64,000 nt of DNA from Aquila chrysaetos chrysaetos. Its lineage: Eukaryota > Chordata > Aves > Accipitriformes > Accipitridae. Below, in pieces: positions 49,211-62,887 of the stretch (position 1 is its first letter; every line of letters begins with the position of its first letter). The translations under genes and the position numbers were made by a program. A model generated the notes under the pieces. The model was not told where the DNA came from. It searched no databases and worked only from the letters and a program-made list of their open reading frames with translations. The stretch spans positions 1,178,001-1,242,000 of the forward strand of contig NC_044030.1 in the NCBI RefSeq assembly GCF_900496995.4, written 5' to 3'.

Positions 49211-50025
49211 TGCAGAGCCAGGCACAGGGAGGATTCGGGAGCTTTCTGGCAAGCGGCCTCGTACGTGTAAGAAGTGGCTAAATATGTCACTGCTTGAGTA
49301 ATGGGAAAAGCTAGTCATCACCGTTACAGAGCAAAACGGCTGCCCTTTGCAAGGGGCAGCAACTGCGAGCTGTGTCGCTTATCTGAAATCTCAGGAAGGG
49401 GCTTTAGAACAGCTCTGGTTTTGTCGCTTTTGGACTTAAAAAGACAAGAAATGAGGTTTATTTTGTTTAGCCTGAAGGAACTTTCAGATTCCTCCTTGTT
49501 TCCATTCTGCACTGAGGAGATATGGAGAAGAGTGTTTGGGTAAATGCCAAAAACCCATTTAGTATTATTTTTGTTTCATTTTCAGTACTTACACTTTTTT
49601 TCTAGAGCAATACTCATCTATACCCCAACTAGGGAACATTTCAAATGTTAATTTCTGCTTCAGTTTCACAGCTAAGAAGTACACATAATATTATTCACCA
49701 GGGAACTCACTGATAAAATTTTAAAATGCAGGCTATATGAGGCAATAATATTGACTTACTGTATTTTACTGCTGCGAATGTTCTTGGAAAGTATTCTTCC
49801 GTTCTGCACAGCAAAGAAAAATTGTGTAAAAGCTGTCCATAAAAATGAACAGATAATTACTGTTAAACCTTGCATTGTCCAAATTACAGAAGCAAAGCCC
49901 ATTGGGATAAGAGACCAACACAGAAGTAGCAAACATTTTTAAATGCCGGTATGTTTTGTCTTTATAGTTAATCAATTATTTAAAAAGCAACAGAAAAAAT
50001 AACCAGGAGTACAACATTACATAGG

Positions 50026-50787
50026 ATCGCAGAATCACATAATGGTTTGGGTTGGAAGGGACCTTAAAGATCATCTAGTTCCAATCCCCCTGCCATGGGC
50101 AGGGACACCTTCCACTGGACCAGTTTGCTCAGAGCCCCATCCAACCTGGCCTTGAACACTGCCAGGGGTGGAGCACCCATAACCTCTCTGGGCAACCTGC
50201 TCGAGTGTTTCATCATGCTCATTGTAAAAAATTTTTTCCTTATATCTAGTCTGAACCTACCCTCTTTTAGTTTAAAACCATTACGCCTTGTCCTATCACA
50301 ACAGGCCCTGCTAAAAAGTTTGTCCTCATCTTTCTTATAGGCCCCCTTTGAAAAGCTGCAGTAAGATCTCTGTGGAGCCTTCTCTTCTCCAGGCTGAACA
50401 ACCCCAGCTCTCTCAGCCTTTCTCCATAGGAGAGGTGTTCCATCCCTCTGACCATTTCATGTCCCTCCTCTGGACCCGCTCCAGCAGGTCCCTGTCTCTC
50501 CCGTGCTGAGGACCCCAGAGCTGGAGGCAGTACTGCAGGTGGGTCTCACCAGAGCGGAGCAGAGGGGCAGAATCCCCTCCCTCCACCTGCTGGTCACGCT
50601 GCTTTGGATGCAGCCCAGGATACAGTCGGCTTTCTGGGCTGCGAGCGCACTTTGCCAGCTCACATCCAACCTTTCATCCCCCAGTACCCCCAAGTCCTTC
50701 TTCCCTGCAAGGCTGCTCTCAATCCCTTCATCCCCAGCCAGTACTGATACAGGGGGTTGCCCTGACCCAGGAGCAGGACCTTGCACA
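50026..50787 (-). mobile_element. CR1 3' portion (minus strand), about 760 bp
   Basis: From the 3' tail (GATCGCAGAATCACATAATG, GGTTTGGGTTGGAAGGGACC) back into the reverse-transcriptase C-terminal region. Minus-strand remnants read KDLGVLGDERLDVSWQSALA, AAQKADCILGCIQSSVTS and [20 protein letters not shown]. Frames are broken. Confidence 0.93.
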
Positions 50788-52147
50788 TGAATTTAGTTAA
50801 CATCAATCCTCCTTTCCACTTAGCACATGTAAACTGATAACAAAAATTTGTGTGAACACCTGCATCTCCAAACTGATGGTGAGCTTCACGTTTTCTTCCA
50901 GTGTTGAGTGTCATGAAAAATACCATGAGCACTGCAAGCTGACACAGCCTCCTGGGAGGTGGTATTCATCCTGGACATCTATTGCTTTTCAAATTCAGAT
51001 GATGGTGCTGGTTTCTTGGCTGCTGAGCCAGTCCAGTGGCAGGAACACTGCAGGGCCATACAATCAATATAGGGCAAGGCAACCACTGCACTGCTCTTCC
51101 GTCCTTTCCTGGGCCAAAATGCAGCTACAGAATTATGCAAATTTTTTTCCTGGAGCTATCTGTGCCAAATAAACATGCAATATTTTCAGGATGTTCAGTA
51201 TACACTGTAATAAAAAAGATGATACTTTTTACTTGAATGGGGATGTATCTATGTGTCTTGGATGCTAACTGAAATCAAGGCAGGATATTTGCAAGCAGAG
51301 GTAGCATCTCCTGTTAAATAAGTCACATATACACATGAAAAAACCAGAAAAGCCTTCAGGCGCTACGGCCCTACTTCAGTGTGACTAAAAGCTTTAGTTG
51401 TTTTTCCAACTACAGTGGCTGGCTTAATAAAAAGATATTGCCTTTACCTGTAACCTCTGTGTTGTCTGGGTCTTTAGTCAACCACAGCCTCAGCAAAAGT
51501 TCATTGTAATCTGAAGAGTTAAATTATTTGTAACTTTTTCTTTTTAAATAAGATAACACACATTTTACCATAACTTTCATGTAGGATAATTATTTCTGGA
51601 GTAGTCTTTCCTTCATAAGCCTTAGATTTCTAACTACTACGGTTTGCAACAACAAACATCTCTTTTAGCAGACCAATCCCACTGTTCAAGTATCACAGCC
51701 AGGGCTTGTCAGGGGACTGTCTTCATGTCATGGAAGAAGAGACATTAATGGGCTAATGAGGCTATCCGCACCAATTTCCCAGTTTGTGTACCTACAAGCA
51801 AAACTGGCACTTTCACTTTTAGCCTAGATGTCAGATGTTGAAAACTGTGCTTAACTCTTCATTCAAGTAAAAAATTCCACTTAAGGGAATGAGTAGGTTT
51901 GCATGAATAAATGCCACATAAAACCCAATGTTTGCTGGACAGAGTTCAAAGAACTGACCCAACCCATCACACCCCTTTAAGCCTCACCTACTTCTCCTGC
52001 ATCCCTGCGCCCTCAGCACGGTGCCGGTTTAACCACTGGCGCAGCCGGCTGAACTTGCTGCCCCGGCAGAAAGTCACTCACCCCCGATGCCTCGGATGCA
52101 GCCGGGACAGGGAAGACCCCATCGGTGGGATCGGCTGTGGGACCAGC
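50788..52147. other. Intergenic, no feature recognised
   Basis: AT-rich until about 52010, then more GC-rich up to the LTR at 52148. No gene seen. Confidence 0.5.
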
Positions 52148-52843
52148 TGTGGCGACCGAACCCCCCCTTCTCTTTGCAAACATTGCTGACACGAAACCAC
52201 GAGCACCTTGCGACCGCAGGCGCTTCGCTCCGCACGACAGAAAGCTGCACTCTTTGGTGGAAGCCTGCCTGTGGTTTGTGGTTTGCTTTCGGGTCGCAGC
52301 TGCAAGTAATTGCGCGGAGGGAAAGCTGCTCTCTAAGAGCTGACTTGAGGACAGAGCCAGCTGAGGATCTCACGAACGTGGTGACACCCTCCCGGCCAGG
52401 GACGCCTGACTGGATGACATTCCCAGTCGCCTTCATTGTAACCATGAGCGATATCTGTATTACCAGGGCTCCTATCGCTGTTGAGTTCGTAACGGCTTTT
52501 ATCCGTCATTATTTGAATAGAGTTAGATCTGTCAGATCTAACATAGAAAGCATTAGCGAGTATTTAGATGCTTAATGAAGTACACATACGTTAGTACTTC
52601 TGATGTTTGGCTGGTTTAACTCTCTCCCTACTGGAGCTCAATGGGTACTGTTCTTTTACCTCCCATTTGCAAACATTACCCTGTGGACGTTGGTCTGGTG
52701 TTGTACATGGACCCGCTTTAAAAAAACGGTTGGGTGGAAGTAAGGCGGCCGGGGAGGGATGTGGGCACTGTTGTGACCCAGACCTGCCCGACAGCCTCAA
52801 CCTTTACCGACGCATAACCCCTCAGGGCAGTCGGGTTATGACA
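52148..52843 (+). mobile_element. Solo LTR, copy 3 of the ~700-bp family
   Basis: It starts TGTGGCGACC and ends GGTTATGACA, the same length (696 bp) as copy 1, with the same internal palindrome at 52522-52542. It shares with copy 2, against copy 1, the AATGAA hexamer and variants such as CATTAGCGAG. No target duplication is visible (left CCAGC, right GCGGC). It is intergenic. Confidence 0.82.
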
Positions 52844-55800
52844 GCGGCTCTCCCGCAGCACGGCCGGCAAAGGGCACTCTCCCCACACACATCCCCTCTC
52901 CCCACACACAGCCAGAGGCTTAAGTACCTCTCCAGCAATATTATTCCCATTCCCCACCCCCTGCTTCCTCCACTAACCTTCGAAAGCAGCTGCCAAGCCA
53001 AGTGGGCAGAGCGATGGGACACCTGGGAATCGGCGAGCGCTGACTCTCACAGCTCGTGATTGTACGATCCCAGGGGAACAGTGAGAGTTACTTTTCCGAA
53101 CCATATCGGAAAGCACAGGTGCAAACTTCGGACCTGATTTCATTCAAAAATTCAGCATGAAATTGGGAACTGTACAATTTGCTATTGCAAAGCGCTTCAA
53201 CAGTGAAAGGTTGGTTTTAAAATTGGTTTCCTACAGACTACACATTTTTTCCTGCCTGGTGTGACCTCCTATCCTGCAAAGACTGCTCTCACCAACGTAT
53301 GTTCTCCATATAGGGTACGTTCATAAACTTCTGAGTCCTGCCTTTGTAACACTTTTTACACTGAAGGTGTCCTTTATTTCATGCGCAGCACTAAATCAGG
53401 TCAAGGTGACATGGCGGAACAAGGCACTACATGCAGAAGGAAAACATACAGCATCCAGCTTTACAGTTAATATTGTCTAATTAGGGTTTATGGTGCCACT
53501 GCATCAGGTCAAGGCTCAAGCTGCAGTTCAAACTACTAGTCATAGTTTTCACCTGACTTTCTTGAAAAGAGGGCTCCATGATAGGACAAATATAACTTGT
53601 TTATTCTGTTCAAGCTGCTTGTGAAAGCAGCTTACAGAGCCTGAATGTCTTGCAGAGTCATCATGAAAATTTTCAATCCACAGCACAAAATACATTTCTC
53701 TGTTCTTCGCCTGGCTGATTAATGGTGGGAAAACAGATGGTGTTTGCTCATTTGTCAAATTAAACTAAACCCCCCAAATTATCACCAACAAAACACTCCT
53801 CCTGCATGATTTGGAGGGTTGATCTTAACATCGCTCTCATTAACACATCTCTCCAGGAAGCTCTAATTATCCAGCCTGTGACTTTTTGGTCTTTTGCCCA
53901 CAACTACTCATTCCTTCTGTCTCTGCATTGTCCCTTAAATGCCACCTCAGTCTCACTGCCTTAATTAACCACTCCTCATCTCCCTCCTTGTCCCGCTATT
54001 AGTCTCTAATTGCAAACGGCCAGGTCCCAGCCTTCCTCCATCCCCACCTGCGGTTCCCTGGACGGCTCTCGGTCCCCCACCCTGCTTCAGTCTCCTCACT
54101 CCCAAAACTGCCTTTTGCTGCCTGTCCTGGTTTTCCCCACTGAAGTCTCCTTCCCCCACGAGTACCAACACGTCCTCTTCTCACCCACCCTCATACTCCT
54201 CACCTCTCACCCAGCTCCGGTGCCTGCCGTCCCCGCTCTCCCATCACATCCCACATCTCCCTGAGTTTCCCCTCCATTCTTCCCTACCAACCCCCTGACT
54301 GGCTCCCTTTCAGGATAACCCCTGTGTTTTCCATGTCTTCATGCGATATATCAGTATAACTAGAAACCTAGAAAGGGCTGGCAGGACAAGAGACTCAGAA
54401 ATGCCCAACTCTGGGACATTAAATGGTTACCATATTTTCAAATTAGGTGTGTATTCTATCACTTCAAAGCTCAGACAAATAAAACGGAATACTGCCTATA
54501 TTTTTTTAAAGGTAGCAACTTTAACACGCTGTAGGTTTTGTTCTTTGCTGTTGAAAAATAAAATAAAAAAAAAAAAAAAAAAAAAAAGACAATCTAACAG
54601 CCAGACAACTCTCCCTCCTTTGTTCACAGCCACCCGAGTTAACAATTCTCTGTTCCTTCTGTGATCATCAATGAGAAAATTGAGGGGAAAGCAAACTAAC
54701 TGACAAACTGTAGATATTAAATCAATGCGATCTCCCCGAGAATAAGAACATGTTTAAAGTAAAAGAAAAAAACACCTTAAAAGCTTGCAGATAGTTATTA
54801 TGCTTGAGAAGTACCGAAGAAAAGGGACTTATCTAAGCCTAGACATGCAGTTCTACTGATTTCATATGATTAACAGCAAACATATGATTAAACACTTTGC
54901 TGGACTTTACCCAGAAAATGCAGTTTTACAAAAGCCTGACCACTCTTCCACAAATATGAACATGTTCATGAAACTTTCAAGCAAAACCTCCTATTACTAA
55001 CATTCTACTAAATGTCATACATGTAACAGCCTATTACTCATAAATGGTACTTTCTTAAACTGAACTGCATCTTTATTTATTTAAATAGTCCATTTCTATT
55101 AATGCAGTACATTAAAAAAAAAAGCAATAAAAATACTATCTAAGCAACCACATGAGTCAATGCACATATATCTGAAGATCTTATAATGCTTTTTTTTTCA
55201 TATGATCCATGTCTTTCAGTAGGACAAGACATCCATGGTTAAGTTCCGTCGCGGATGCAGGTATTTGGGTGAGGAGGGAGGGAAGCGAAGCAACTCTCCA
55301 ACCCCCCCTGCGCTGCCCGAAGGGATGCGTGCTCCAGGCGCCTCGGAGTATCAGCTGTGTCACCTCCCCACCTGCCTCACCTTCCCGACATCTACCCTGT
55401 GGCTGCAAGAGGAGTGAGGAAGAGAAGGTTATGTATTCCTTTAAAAAACGAAGAAAACACACAAACAAAAAAAACCCCACAGAACTGGTCAGTACGTAAC
55501 AGCATTTCCTGGCAGACGATCGAGACGTGATTCGGAAGGCAGGCATTTGCATCTCATCTCATCGGCACTGGCTGGCTAAGTGGCCAGCGAGAGGAAGAGG
55601 AGGAGGAGGAGGAGGAAGAAAGCATTTCTGTGCTGTAGTCCTTATAAAATAGAAAACTGAAACAGGTCATCTCAACGGCACTGTGAAGGTGCCACGTCTC
55701 CCTGTCAACCATGAAAACAATGTAAGGAGGCATGATCAGAGGTGGAGATCTAAATTTAAATACGGTGAAATTAACTGATTGTGCGCTTTGCTTTTTTCAT

Positions 55801-56984
55801 TGTGATCAGCTGGGCACAGATGTTTTCCTCTGATACTTCCCTATGCCTCACTACTTTTAAATACATTTATATGAACAATGATGTTGACACAGACCTACTT
55901 ACCCTTCACATCCATTAAGAGCAAGACAACTCACCGCATGCACAAGAGAAACTTGCAGATGAAGACCAGGCAACTTCAAACTGAACCTGATCGTGACCAA
56001 ACTTTGCAAACAGCCAACAAATCACCCAAAAATGCACCCCAAAGAGTTGCAGCCATGCAGCTGCAGCCGTGCAAGGCAATGTTAAGCATTCACACAGTAT
56101 CTTTGCAGCCTGGACCCTATGGGCTGGGCAGAAGGACCCACCGTGTCCCAGAGCCCATCCTGCCCTCACCCAGCACAGCATGGAGGGAAACTTTCTCGGA
56201 GGGGTTATTGGGGCAGATCTGATATTATACTGTGAACGCACATAGAGAAACCTAACTTTTGGCTCTAAATAGAAAGCACACTTTTTCAAATGAATGTATA
56301 AGGATGTATTGACAATAAATAAAAACAAACAAACAAGAGCCGCTACATTACGTATCAGGTTTTTATACCCAACAGCTTCTTCCTTGTCCAACAGAATCAG
56401 GAGAACAAGCTATACATGACAAATACTCGTCACATTATTTGATGAACTACCAAAAGGAGTTCATTGAGGAGAAGGAAAATCAGTACTTCTATGGACTCAT
56501 GGTAGTAATACACAAATAGGCATAAAAAAGGTCACTAAAATGTGCTCAAGTTTTGTACTTTGTGGCACTTACTAAACATCCAGAGATTGCTCACGTATCT
56601 ACAGAGTTAAAAATTTCCATGTCATTTATACCGAAGGCATTATAAGTATAAACTGTTAAGTATATAAACATAACCTTTACACCTGACTATTTACCTTAAA
56701 CTGTGTAATGTGTTTTATAAGCAGTAACATACTACACTCCCTCCTAAAAAGTAAAACAATTCTAGCAAAACAGGATTTCTAAAATATCAAATATTATGAA
56801 GCACTCTGCTGTAAACAAGTCTTTTTGAAATGCAAGTTAAAAAAAAAATCATTGGCACAAGATCAGTTGCATTTCTAACAACGCAGAGCTTCTTATCTTA
56901 CTGAATTCTACGTGTTTCAATGCTTTCACATAACATTAAGAATAGAATTTAATCTGTAGACAATCTTCACAGCCATAGTACATT
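52844..56984. other. Intergenic between LTR copy 3 and RFESD, no gene recognised
   Basis: Contains a 23-base A run (54565-54587) and a GAG/GGA repeat (55591-55620). The open frames here have no splice support. Confidence 0.5.
55591..55620. repeat. (GAG)n-rich purine repeat
   Basis: About 30 bases of GAG, GGA and GAA units. Confidence 0.85.
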
Positions 56985-56990
56985 TTTATT
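56985..56990 (-). terminator. Polyadenylation signal AATAAA of RFESD
   Basis: AATAAA on the minus strand, about 58 bases after the RFESD stop codon. It fits a short 3' UTR. Confidence 0.6.
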
Positions 56991-57047
56991 TCACGACAAT
57001 TGTTCTTCGTTAGGGCATTCACCAGAATTCTGCTTTCTGGCTGTGAC

Positions 57048-58754
<1,707 letters not shown>

Positions 58755-59060
58755 CGCCTCTCTTCGCTGTGCCTATGGCAGCTGTCCTGCCTTGTCCACA
58801 TATCTAACGTCATGCCTCGCAGCCCCTCTTTACGTGCAAACCAGAGGCAGCAGGGCTGGCCCCTATAGCACCAGGGGCAGGATGTATGGAGGCTCAGCAC
58901 GGCAGGACCCAGCTCTGCCAGTGCTGATAAGGAGCAGGGACGTGCTGGGGCTGGCCTGATAACAGAAGAAGAGAACTCCGGGTTCCTCCCGCCACCATCC
59001 CCGCCGTGACCCCGTGCCACCACCGCCTCCTCCAAGCGGGACGCGCTGAATCAAAACCCT
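58755..59060 (-). promoter_or_regulatory. Probable RFESD 5' UTR / promoter region
   Basis: A GC-richer block upstream of the proposed first exon. No TATA box was recognised. Confidence 0.4.
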
Positions 59061-60608
59061 GCTCAGAGCCGTGCGTTACGTTACGTGTTTATTCGGGATC
59101 AGCAACTGCGTGCTTCCTAATAAACCGTTACAGGCGGGAAGACTGGTACAAGTGACGGTGTGGCATTTTCAAGGCCGGTTGTTATCTGATTTGCACACGC
59201 TCAACCGTAAGGACTGACCCTCTGCTTTCCCGTTTACAGGAACTTCCACCCAGTCTTACCTAGAAACTGAAACGTCACTGTCAGACTCACAGGACGATCC
59301 AGTACGACATTCACGCTTATTTTCTGAAGAAAATAAGCACAGCGCATAGCAAACTAACCACAAGAATGGGACTAGGAGATCCCCAGTTTTTTGCTCTTTT
59401 TACACCTTTCAGCTTACTCTGCCTATAAACTTTCCAAATTGGCCAAAATCTTAACATGCAGAAGCCTGTAGTTAGAAACACTCTTACGAAGACACCTCTA
59501 AAAAATTTTGTGTCTATATACATACACATTCAGAAACAGACACACATACACACACATGTATCTATACACAGCAATGCACACACACACATACATAAGTACA
59601 TCCAAACCTGTCTTAAAATAACACTTGGCAGCAAACCCCCAGCTCATTTAGTGATGACATGTCTACAGTCAGCCTGGGTTTTGTATACATAAATTATCTA
59701 GGCATCCCCGGTCTGAAACCTGGCTCAGACTGTCAGCACGTTGTAGGCCCTACATGGCCCACCAGCATAAACAATTAATGGCCAACAGCTTCATTTTACA
59801 GTCAAGGCTTCCACACTTAACCTACAAGCCCTGTAACCAGACCCTCTTACTGCAGGCCTACTGTTGGCCACTTTCTCATCCATGAAGCAGACGTGTAGCT
59901 GCAAAGTATGAACAGAACACGAGAGATTTCAACCTAGAGCAGCCCAGGAGGCAGTGAAAGCCCCAAAGGAGGCAGCAGTTTCTTGCCTAGAGGAGTCCCC
60001 TGAGTTTCGGACAAGACCCAGCATAAGGGAAGGGCAACAACAGACCTCCGAGGTGGTTTTCACCCGGTGTCACCTTCTCCGCTTCCGTCTCAGCCCCTGG
60101 CTTGGTGCCACCTGGACAACATGGCTGGAACCAGATGAACGAAGACCTGCTTTCTCCCCCCTTTCTTCAAACAGTGCAGCCATGGGCGTTAAGCGTGGAT
60201 CGGGAGACAGCTGAGCTGGTGACCATCGCCTGCCTATCCAAAGCCCATCAAAATGGCAATCTGCCTGCCTGCCCTCTCACAGCCCCTTGGGAAACACACT
60301 CTCCATCGCAATCTAAGGTGAAATAACAACCAGTTTAGGTTGCTCCCATTTTTTCCAGGCCGATGACTGTGTTAAAAAACATCTGCCGAAACAAGAGATG
60401 GAGTACCACGGCCCACATAAGCCCCCTGGATCCCAGGACAGAATCCTGAGCTACCAGCCGGCTACCAAGAGTGACACCTAGCCATGGAAGTAAAACCATT
60501 TCCATCAAAAAGAGGAAAGGTTATCATCTCCCCTCCCTGGCACTCCGCCACACACACACACGTGAAGTTGATTTTCTGCTAGATTTTTCCTGATGTCTTC
60601 TTCAGGGT
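59061..60608. other. Intergenic between RFESD and GPR150
   Basis: Contains CA-rich microsatellite sequence at about 59518-59596. The open frames near 59954-60326 have no recognised product. Confidence 0.5.
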
Positions 60609-60820
60609 TTGGCCGCTTTGACGTTTCCCGAGTCAGCCGGCACCGCGCTGGACGGCGGCATCCCTGCAGCCATCTGGTGGGAACGACAGTCGAAGGGATT
60701 CGGGAGCAGCGAAAGGATTCGTTTCCCGGCTAGAAACACAGCTGCGTTTACGAGTCGTAGTCATTCACGGCTGTACCCCGCTCCGACTCCTTCTCCCACC
60801 TTTGGGGAAAGGGAAAACGA

Positions 60821-60839
60821 CCCCCCCCCCCCCCCCCCC
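60821..60839. repeat. C19 homopolymer
   Basis: Nineteen Cs in the GPR150 upstream island. The exact length may be affected by sequencing. Confidence 0.8.
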
Positions 60840-61005
60840 AGCCCCGGGCGGTCCGTGGGCCCGACGTGCCCCGCGGACACGGGTGGCGGGGCGGGCATCC
60901 GTCGGGGGTCGCGCCGGGTGCCAGCACCTCCCGTGCGGAGACCGGCAGAAGGGGCGACGGGACCCCCACCGCTCCCCCGCGGAGGAGAGGGGGTGGGGGG
61001 GCGGA

Positions 61006-61022
61006 GGGGGGGGGGGGGGGGG
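61006..61022. repeat. G17 homopolymer
   Basis: Seventeen Gs about 170 bp after the C19 run and 240 bp before the GPR150 start. It is able to form a G-quadruplex or to pair with the C run. Confidence 0.8.
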
Positions 61023-61181
61023 CCGGCAGCGGACCCCCCTCCGCCGGGGCTGTGCTGCCGGCATCGGGCGGGCGGAGGCTACCGAGCCAGCGGGCTCAGA
61101 CGCCCGCCGGTGCCGGGGGCGGGGGCGTGCGATCCGCCGTGCGCGCAGCCCACCCCCCGGTGCCGGCTGACGGCCAGCCCC

Positions 61182-61187
61182 TATAAA
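61182..61187 (+). promoter_or_regulatory. TATA box of GPR150
   Basis: CCCCTATAAATGCC lies 75-80 bases before the GPR150 ATG, which predicts transcription starting near 61210-61215. The box overlaps an upstream in-frame ATG at 61187. That ATG should therefore not be in the mRNA, which decides the start at 61262. Confidence 0.7.
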
Positions 61188-61261
61188 TGCCTCCGGGGAG
61201 CTGCTCCGCCGCCACCGCCGCCGCCGCCGGGGGAAAAGCTCGGGGGACCCGAACGGGCGCG

Positions 61262-62509
61262 ATGGAGGACGAGGAGGACCCGTTCCCCCCCGGCCTCAAC
61301 CTCTCCTCCCCCGGCGCCCCCCAAGCTCTCCCCGTCCCGCGGGCGGCCGGGGCGGGCGCCGTCCTTCTGCTGGCGCTGGCGGGCAACGGGCTGGTGCTGC
61401 GGCGGCTGTGGGGCTGCCGGCCGCGCCGGCGAAGGGACCTGCTGGTGGGGCACCTGGCGCTGGCCGACCTGGCGGGCTGCGGGCTGGCTCTGCTGCCGCG
61501 GTTGGCGGCCGAGCTCCGCGGCCCCGCCGGTGCCCCCGGCCCCGCCGCCTGCCGCCTGCTGCCGCTGCTGCAGCGCTGCGGTCCGCTGGCCTCGGCCCAC
61601 GGGCTGGTGCTGCTGGCGCTGGAGCGGCGGCGACCGGGTCTGCCCGCCCGCGGCTTGGCCGCCCTGGGCTGGCTGCTGGCTCCGCTCCTCGCCCTGCCCC
61701 AGGCCTTCGCCTTCCGCCCGGCTCCGCGCCCCGGCGAGCCCCGTTGCCGCAGCGTCTTCGAGGAGCTGCCGCCTTGGCAAGGCCTGGCCTTCGCCGCCTA
61801 CGGGGCGGCCACCGGCTTCCTGGCGCCCGCCGGGCTCCTCTGCTGGGCCTGCGCCCGCAGCCCGCCCGCCCTCGGGGCCGCCCGACGGGCGGCGGGCGGC
61901 GGGCGGCGGCGCCGGGGGCCGGCGGGGAGCGGCGGGCGCCTCGCCCGCGGGCGGGCGCGGGTGCTGCGGCTGCCGCTGGTGCTGGCGGCTCTCTTCGCTC
62001 TCTGCCGCCTGCCCCGCTGCGCGATGGAGCTCGGCTTGGCCTCGGCGCCCGGCGGCGGCGGGCGGCGGGAGGCGCTGGCGGCGCTGGGCATCGTGGAGGC
62101 GGCCAACAGCGCCCTCAACCCCTACGCCTGCCTGCTCCTCCACGGCCGCCGCCGTCGCCGGGGCCCCTGCGGGACCGGGACGGCGACGACCGCCGCCGCC
62201 TGCTGCTGCCCCCGCCGCCCCCGACGGTCGGGGCCGACGCGGGGCCGCCCTCCGCCGCCCGCTCCGCCGCCGCCGCCGCCGCGCCCGCACCCCGAGCACC
62301 GCCGGCACCCCGAGCACCGCCGGCACCCCGGGCGCCCCCGGCACCCCGAGCCCCGTAGGCACACCGAGAACCGCCGGCACCCCGAGCACACCCGGCGTCC
62401 CGAGCGCCCCCGGCACCCCGAGCCCCGTAGGCACCCCGAGAACCGCCGGCACCCGCGGCTCCCCCGGCGTCCCGTCGCCCGCAGCAGCCGCGCCCGGGGT
62501 GTGCGTTAG
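61262..62509 (+). CDS. GPR150: GPR150, orphan class A GPCR, intronless
   Basis: A single exon of 415 residues. The start matches the human MED... N-terminus and has a good context (GCGATGG). Visible class A landmarks are N-glycosylation site N13-L-S, GN at 41-42 (TM1), LALADL with D69 (TM2), C97 before TM3 and C162 in extracellular loop 2 as the likely disulfide, ERR at 121-123 in place of DRY as in human GPR150, CRLP around P251 (TM6) and NSALNPY at 282-288 (TM7). The ligand and signalling of GPR150 are unknown. After TM7 comes a ~120-residue Arg/Pro/His-rich tail made of repeats, unlike the human tail. The gene is extremely GC-rich. It lies head-to-head with RFESD. Confidence 0.92.
   Translation: MEDEEDPFPPGLNLSSPGAPQALPVPRAAGAGAVLLLALAGNGLVLRRLWGCRPRRRRDLLVGHLALADLAGCGLALLPRLAAELRGPAGAPGPAACRLLPLLQRCGPLASAHGLVLLALERRRPGLPARGLAALGWLLAPLLALPQAFAFRPAPRPGEPRCRSVFEELPPWQGLAFAAYGAATGFLAPAGLLCWACARSPPALGAARRAAGGGRRRRGPAGSGGRLARGRARVLRLPLVLAALFALCRLPRCAMELGLASAPGGGGRREALAALGIVEAANSALNPYACLLLHGRRRRRGPCGTGTATTAAACCCPRRPRRSGPTRGRPPPPAPPPPPPRPHPEHRRHPEHRRHPGRPRHPEPRRHTENRRHPEHTRRPERPRHPEPRRHPENRRHPRLPRRPVARSSRARGVR
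62281..62470 (+). repeat. Coding minisatellite in the GPR150 C-terminal tail
   Basis: 18-base units of the type CACCCCGAGCACCGCCGG encode HPEHRR-like repeats. A larger segment starting at 62332 recurs at 62404, an offset of 72 bp (24 codons, in frame), with one mismatch seen over about 50 bases. Confidence 0.85.
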
Positions 62510-62887
62510 CGCGGTGACGGCGCGGTGAGGGCGCGGCGGCGGCGGCGGCGGCGGCGGCGGAGGCTCCGGTCCCGAGAAGGGGATGGGACGGGACGGGACG
62601 GGGCTGGGCGCTGGGAAGCGTTTGGGCGGCCGCACGACGGTGCCCGCGGTCCTTCACCTTGGCGCAGCACCTGGGGGATTGTCTTTCCTTGTTTTGTTTC
62701 TGCTCTTTTCGGTGTGCTCTCGTGTCAAACACGCTTACGGAGGAGCGGGCAGTAGCGGCGGGATGTCCGTTGCTATGCAAGCTGCCCGAACGTTGTTCCC
62801 GTTCAGAGCCCGACTGACTTGTCATCCTTACAAAGCCTTACGAGTATTTCGGTCGTACTTTGTGGCTTTCGTGACACCTCGTTCAGA

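Larger units (their letters stand above)
40400..49942 (+). other. Chain of phase-compatible exon-like segments, unassigned
   Basis: Four + strand segments have plausible AG acceptors and join in phase: 40400-40459 (donor TTTG|GTAAGT), 40917-41011 (donor CAA|GTAACG), 43209-43266 (donor TTG|GTAAAC) and 49812-49942 (ending in TAA). They would encode 113 residues including YLTSEITEEDQDKFEKLEEL, a coiled-coil-like run. A competing path uses 43834-43923, a hydrophobic segment (ANLSILSLISVAMYILM), then 45049-45133, which stops after 14 codons. No 5' start exon was found and no family is recognised. SPATA9 is expected by synteny in this interval, but these segments do not resemble it. Chance chains of this kind are common, so this is only a candidate. 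Confidence 0.22.

Noticed and set aside
52125-52343. Possible target duplication for LTR copy 3
   Set aside because: The left CCAGC and right GCGGC flanks do not match, so no duplication is claimed.
61187-61261. Earlier in-frame ATG for GPR150
   Set aside because: It overlaps the TATA box, so it should lie upstream of the transcription start.
60609-62528. 639-codon + strand frame through the GPR150 region
   Set aside because: It reads through the promoter and is out of frame with GPR150. Composition is the likely cause.
61181-62635. 484-codon minus-strand frame opposite GPR150
   Set aside because: Antisense shadow in very GC-rich DNA where stops are rare. GPR150 on + has clear GPCR motifs.
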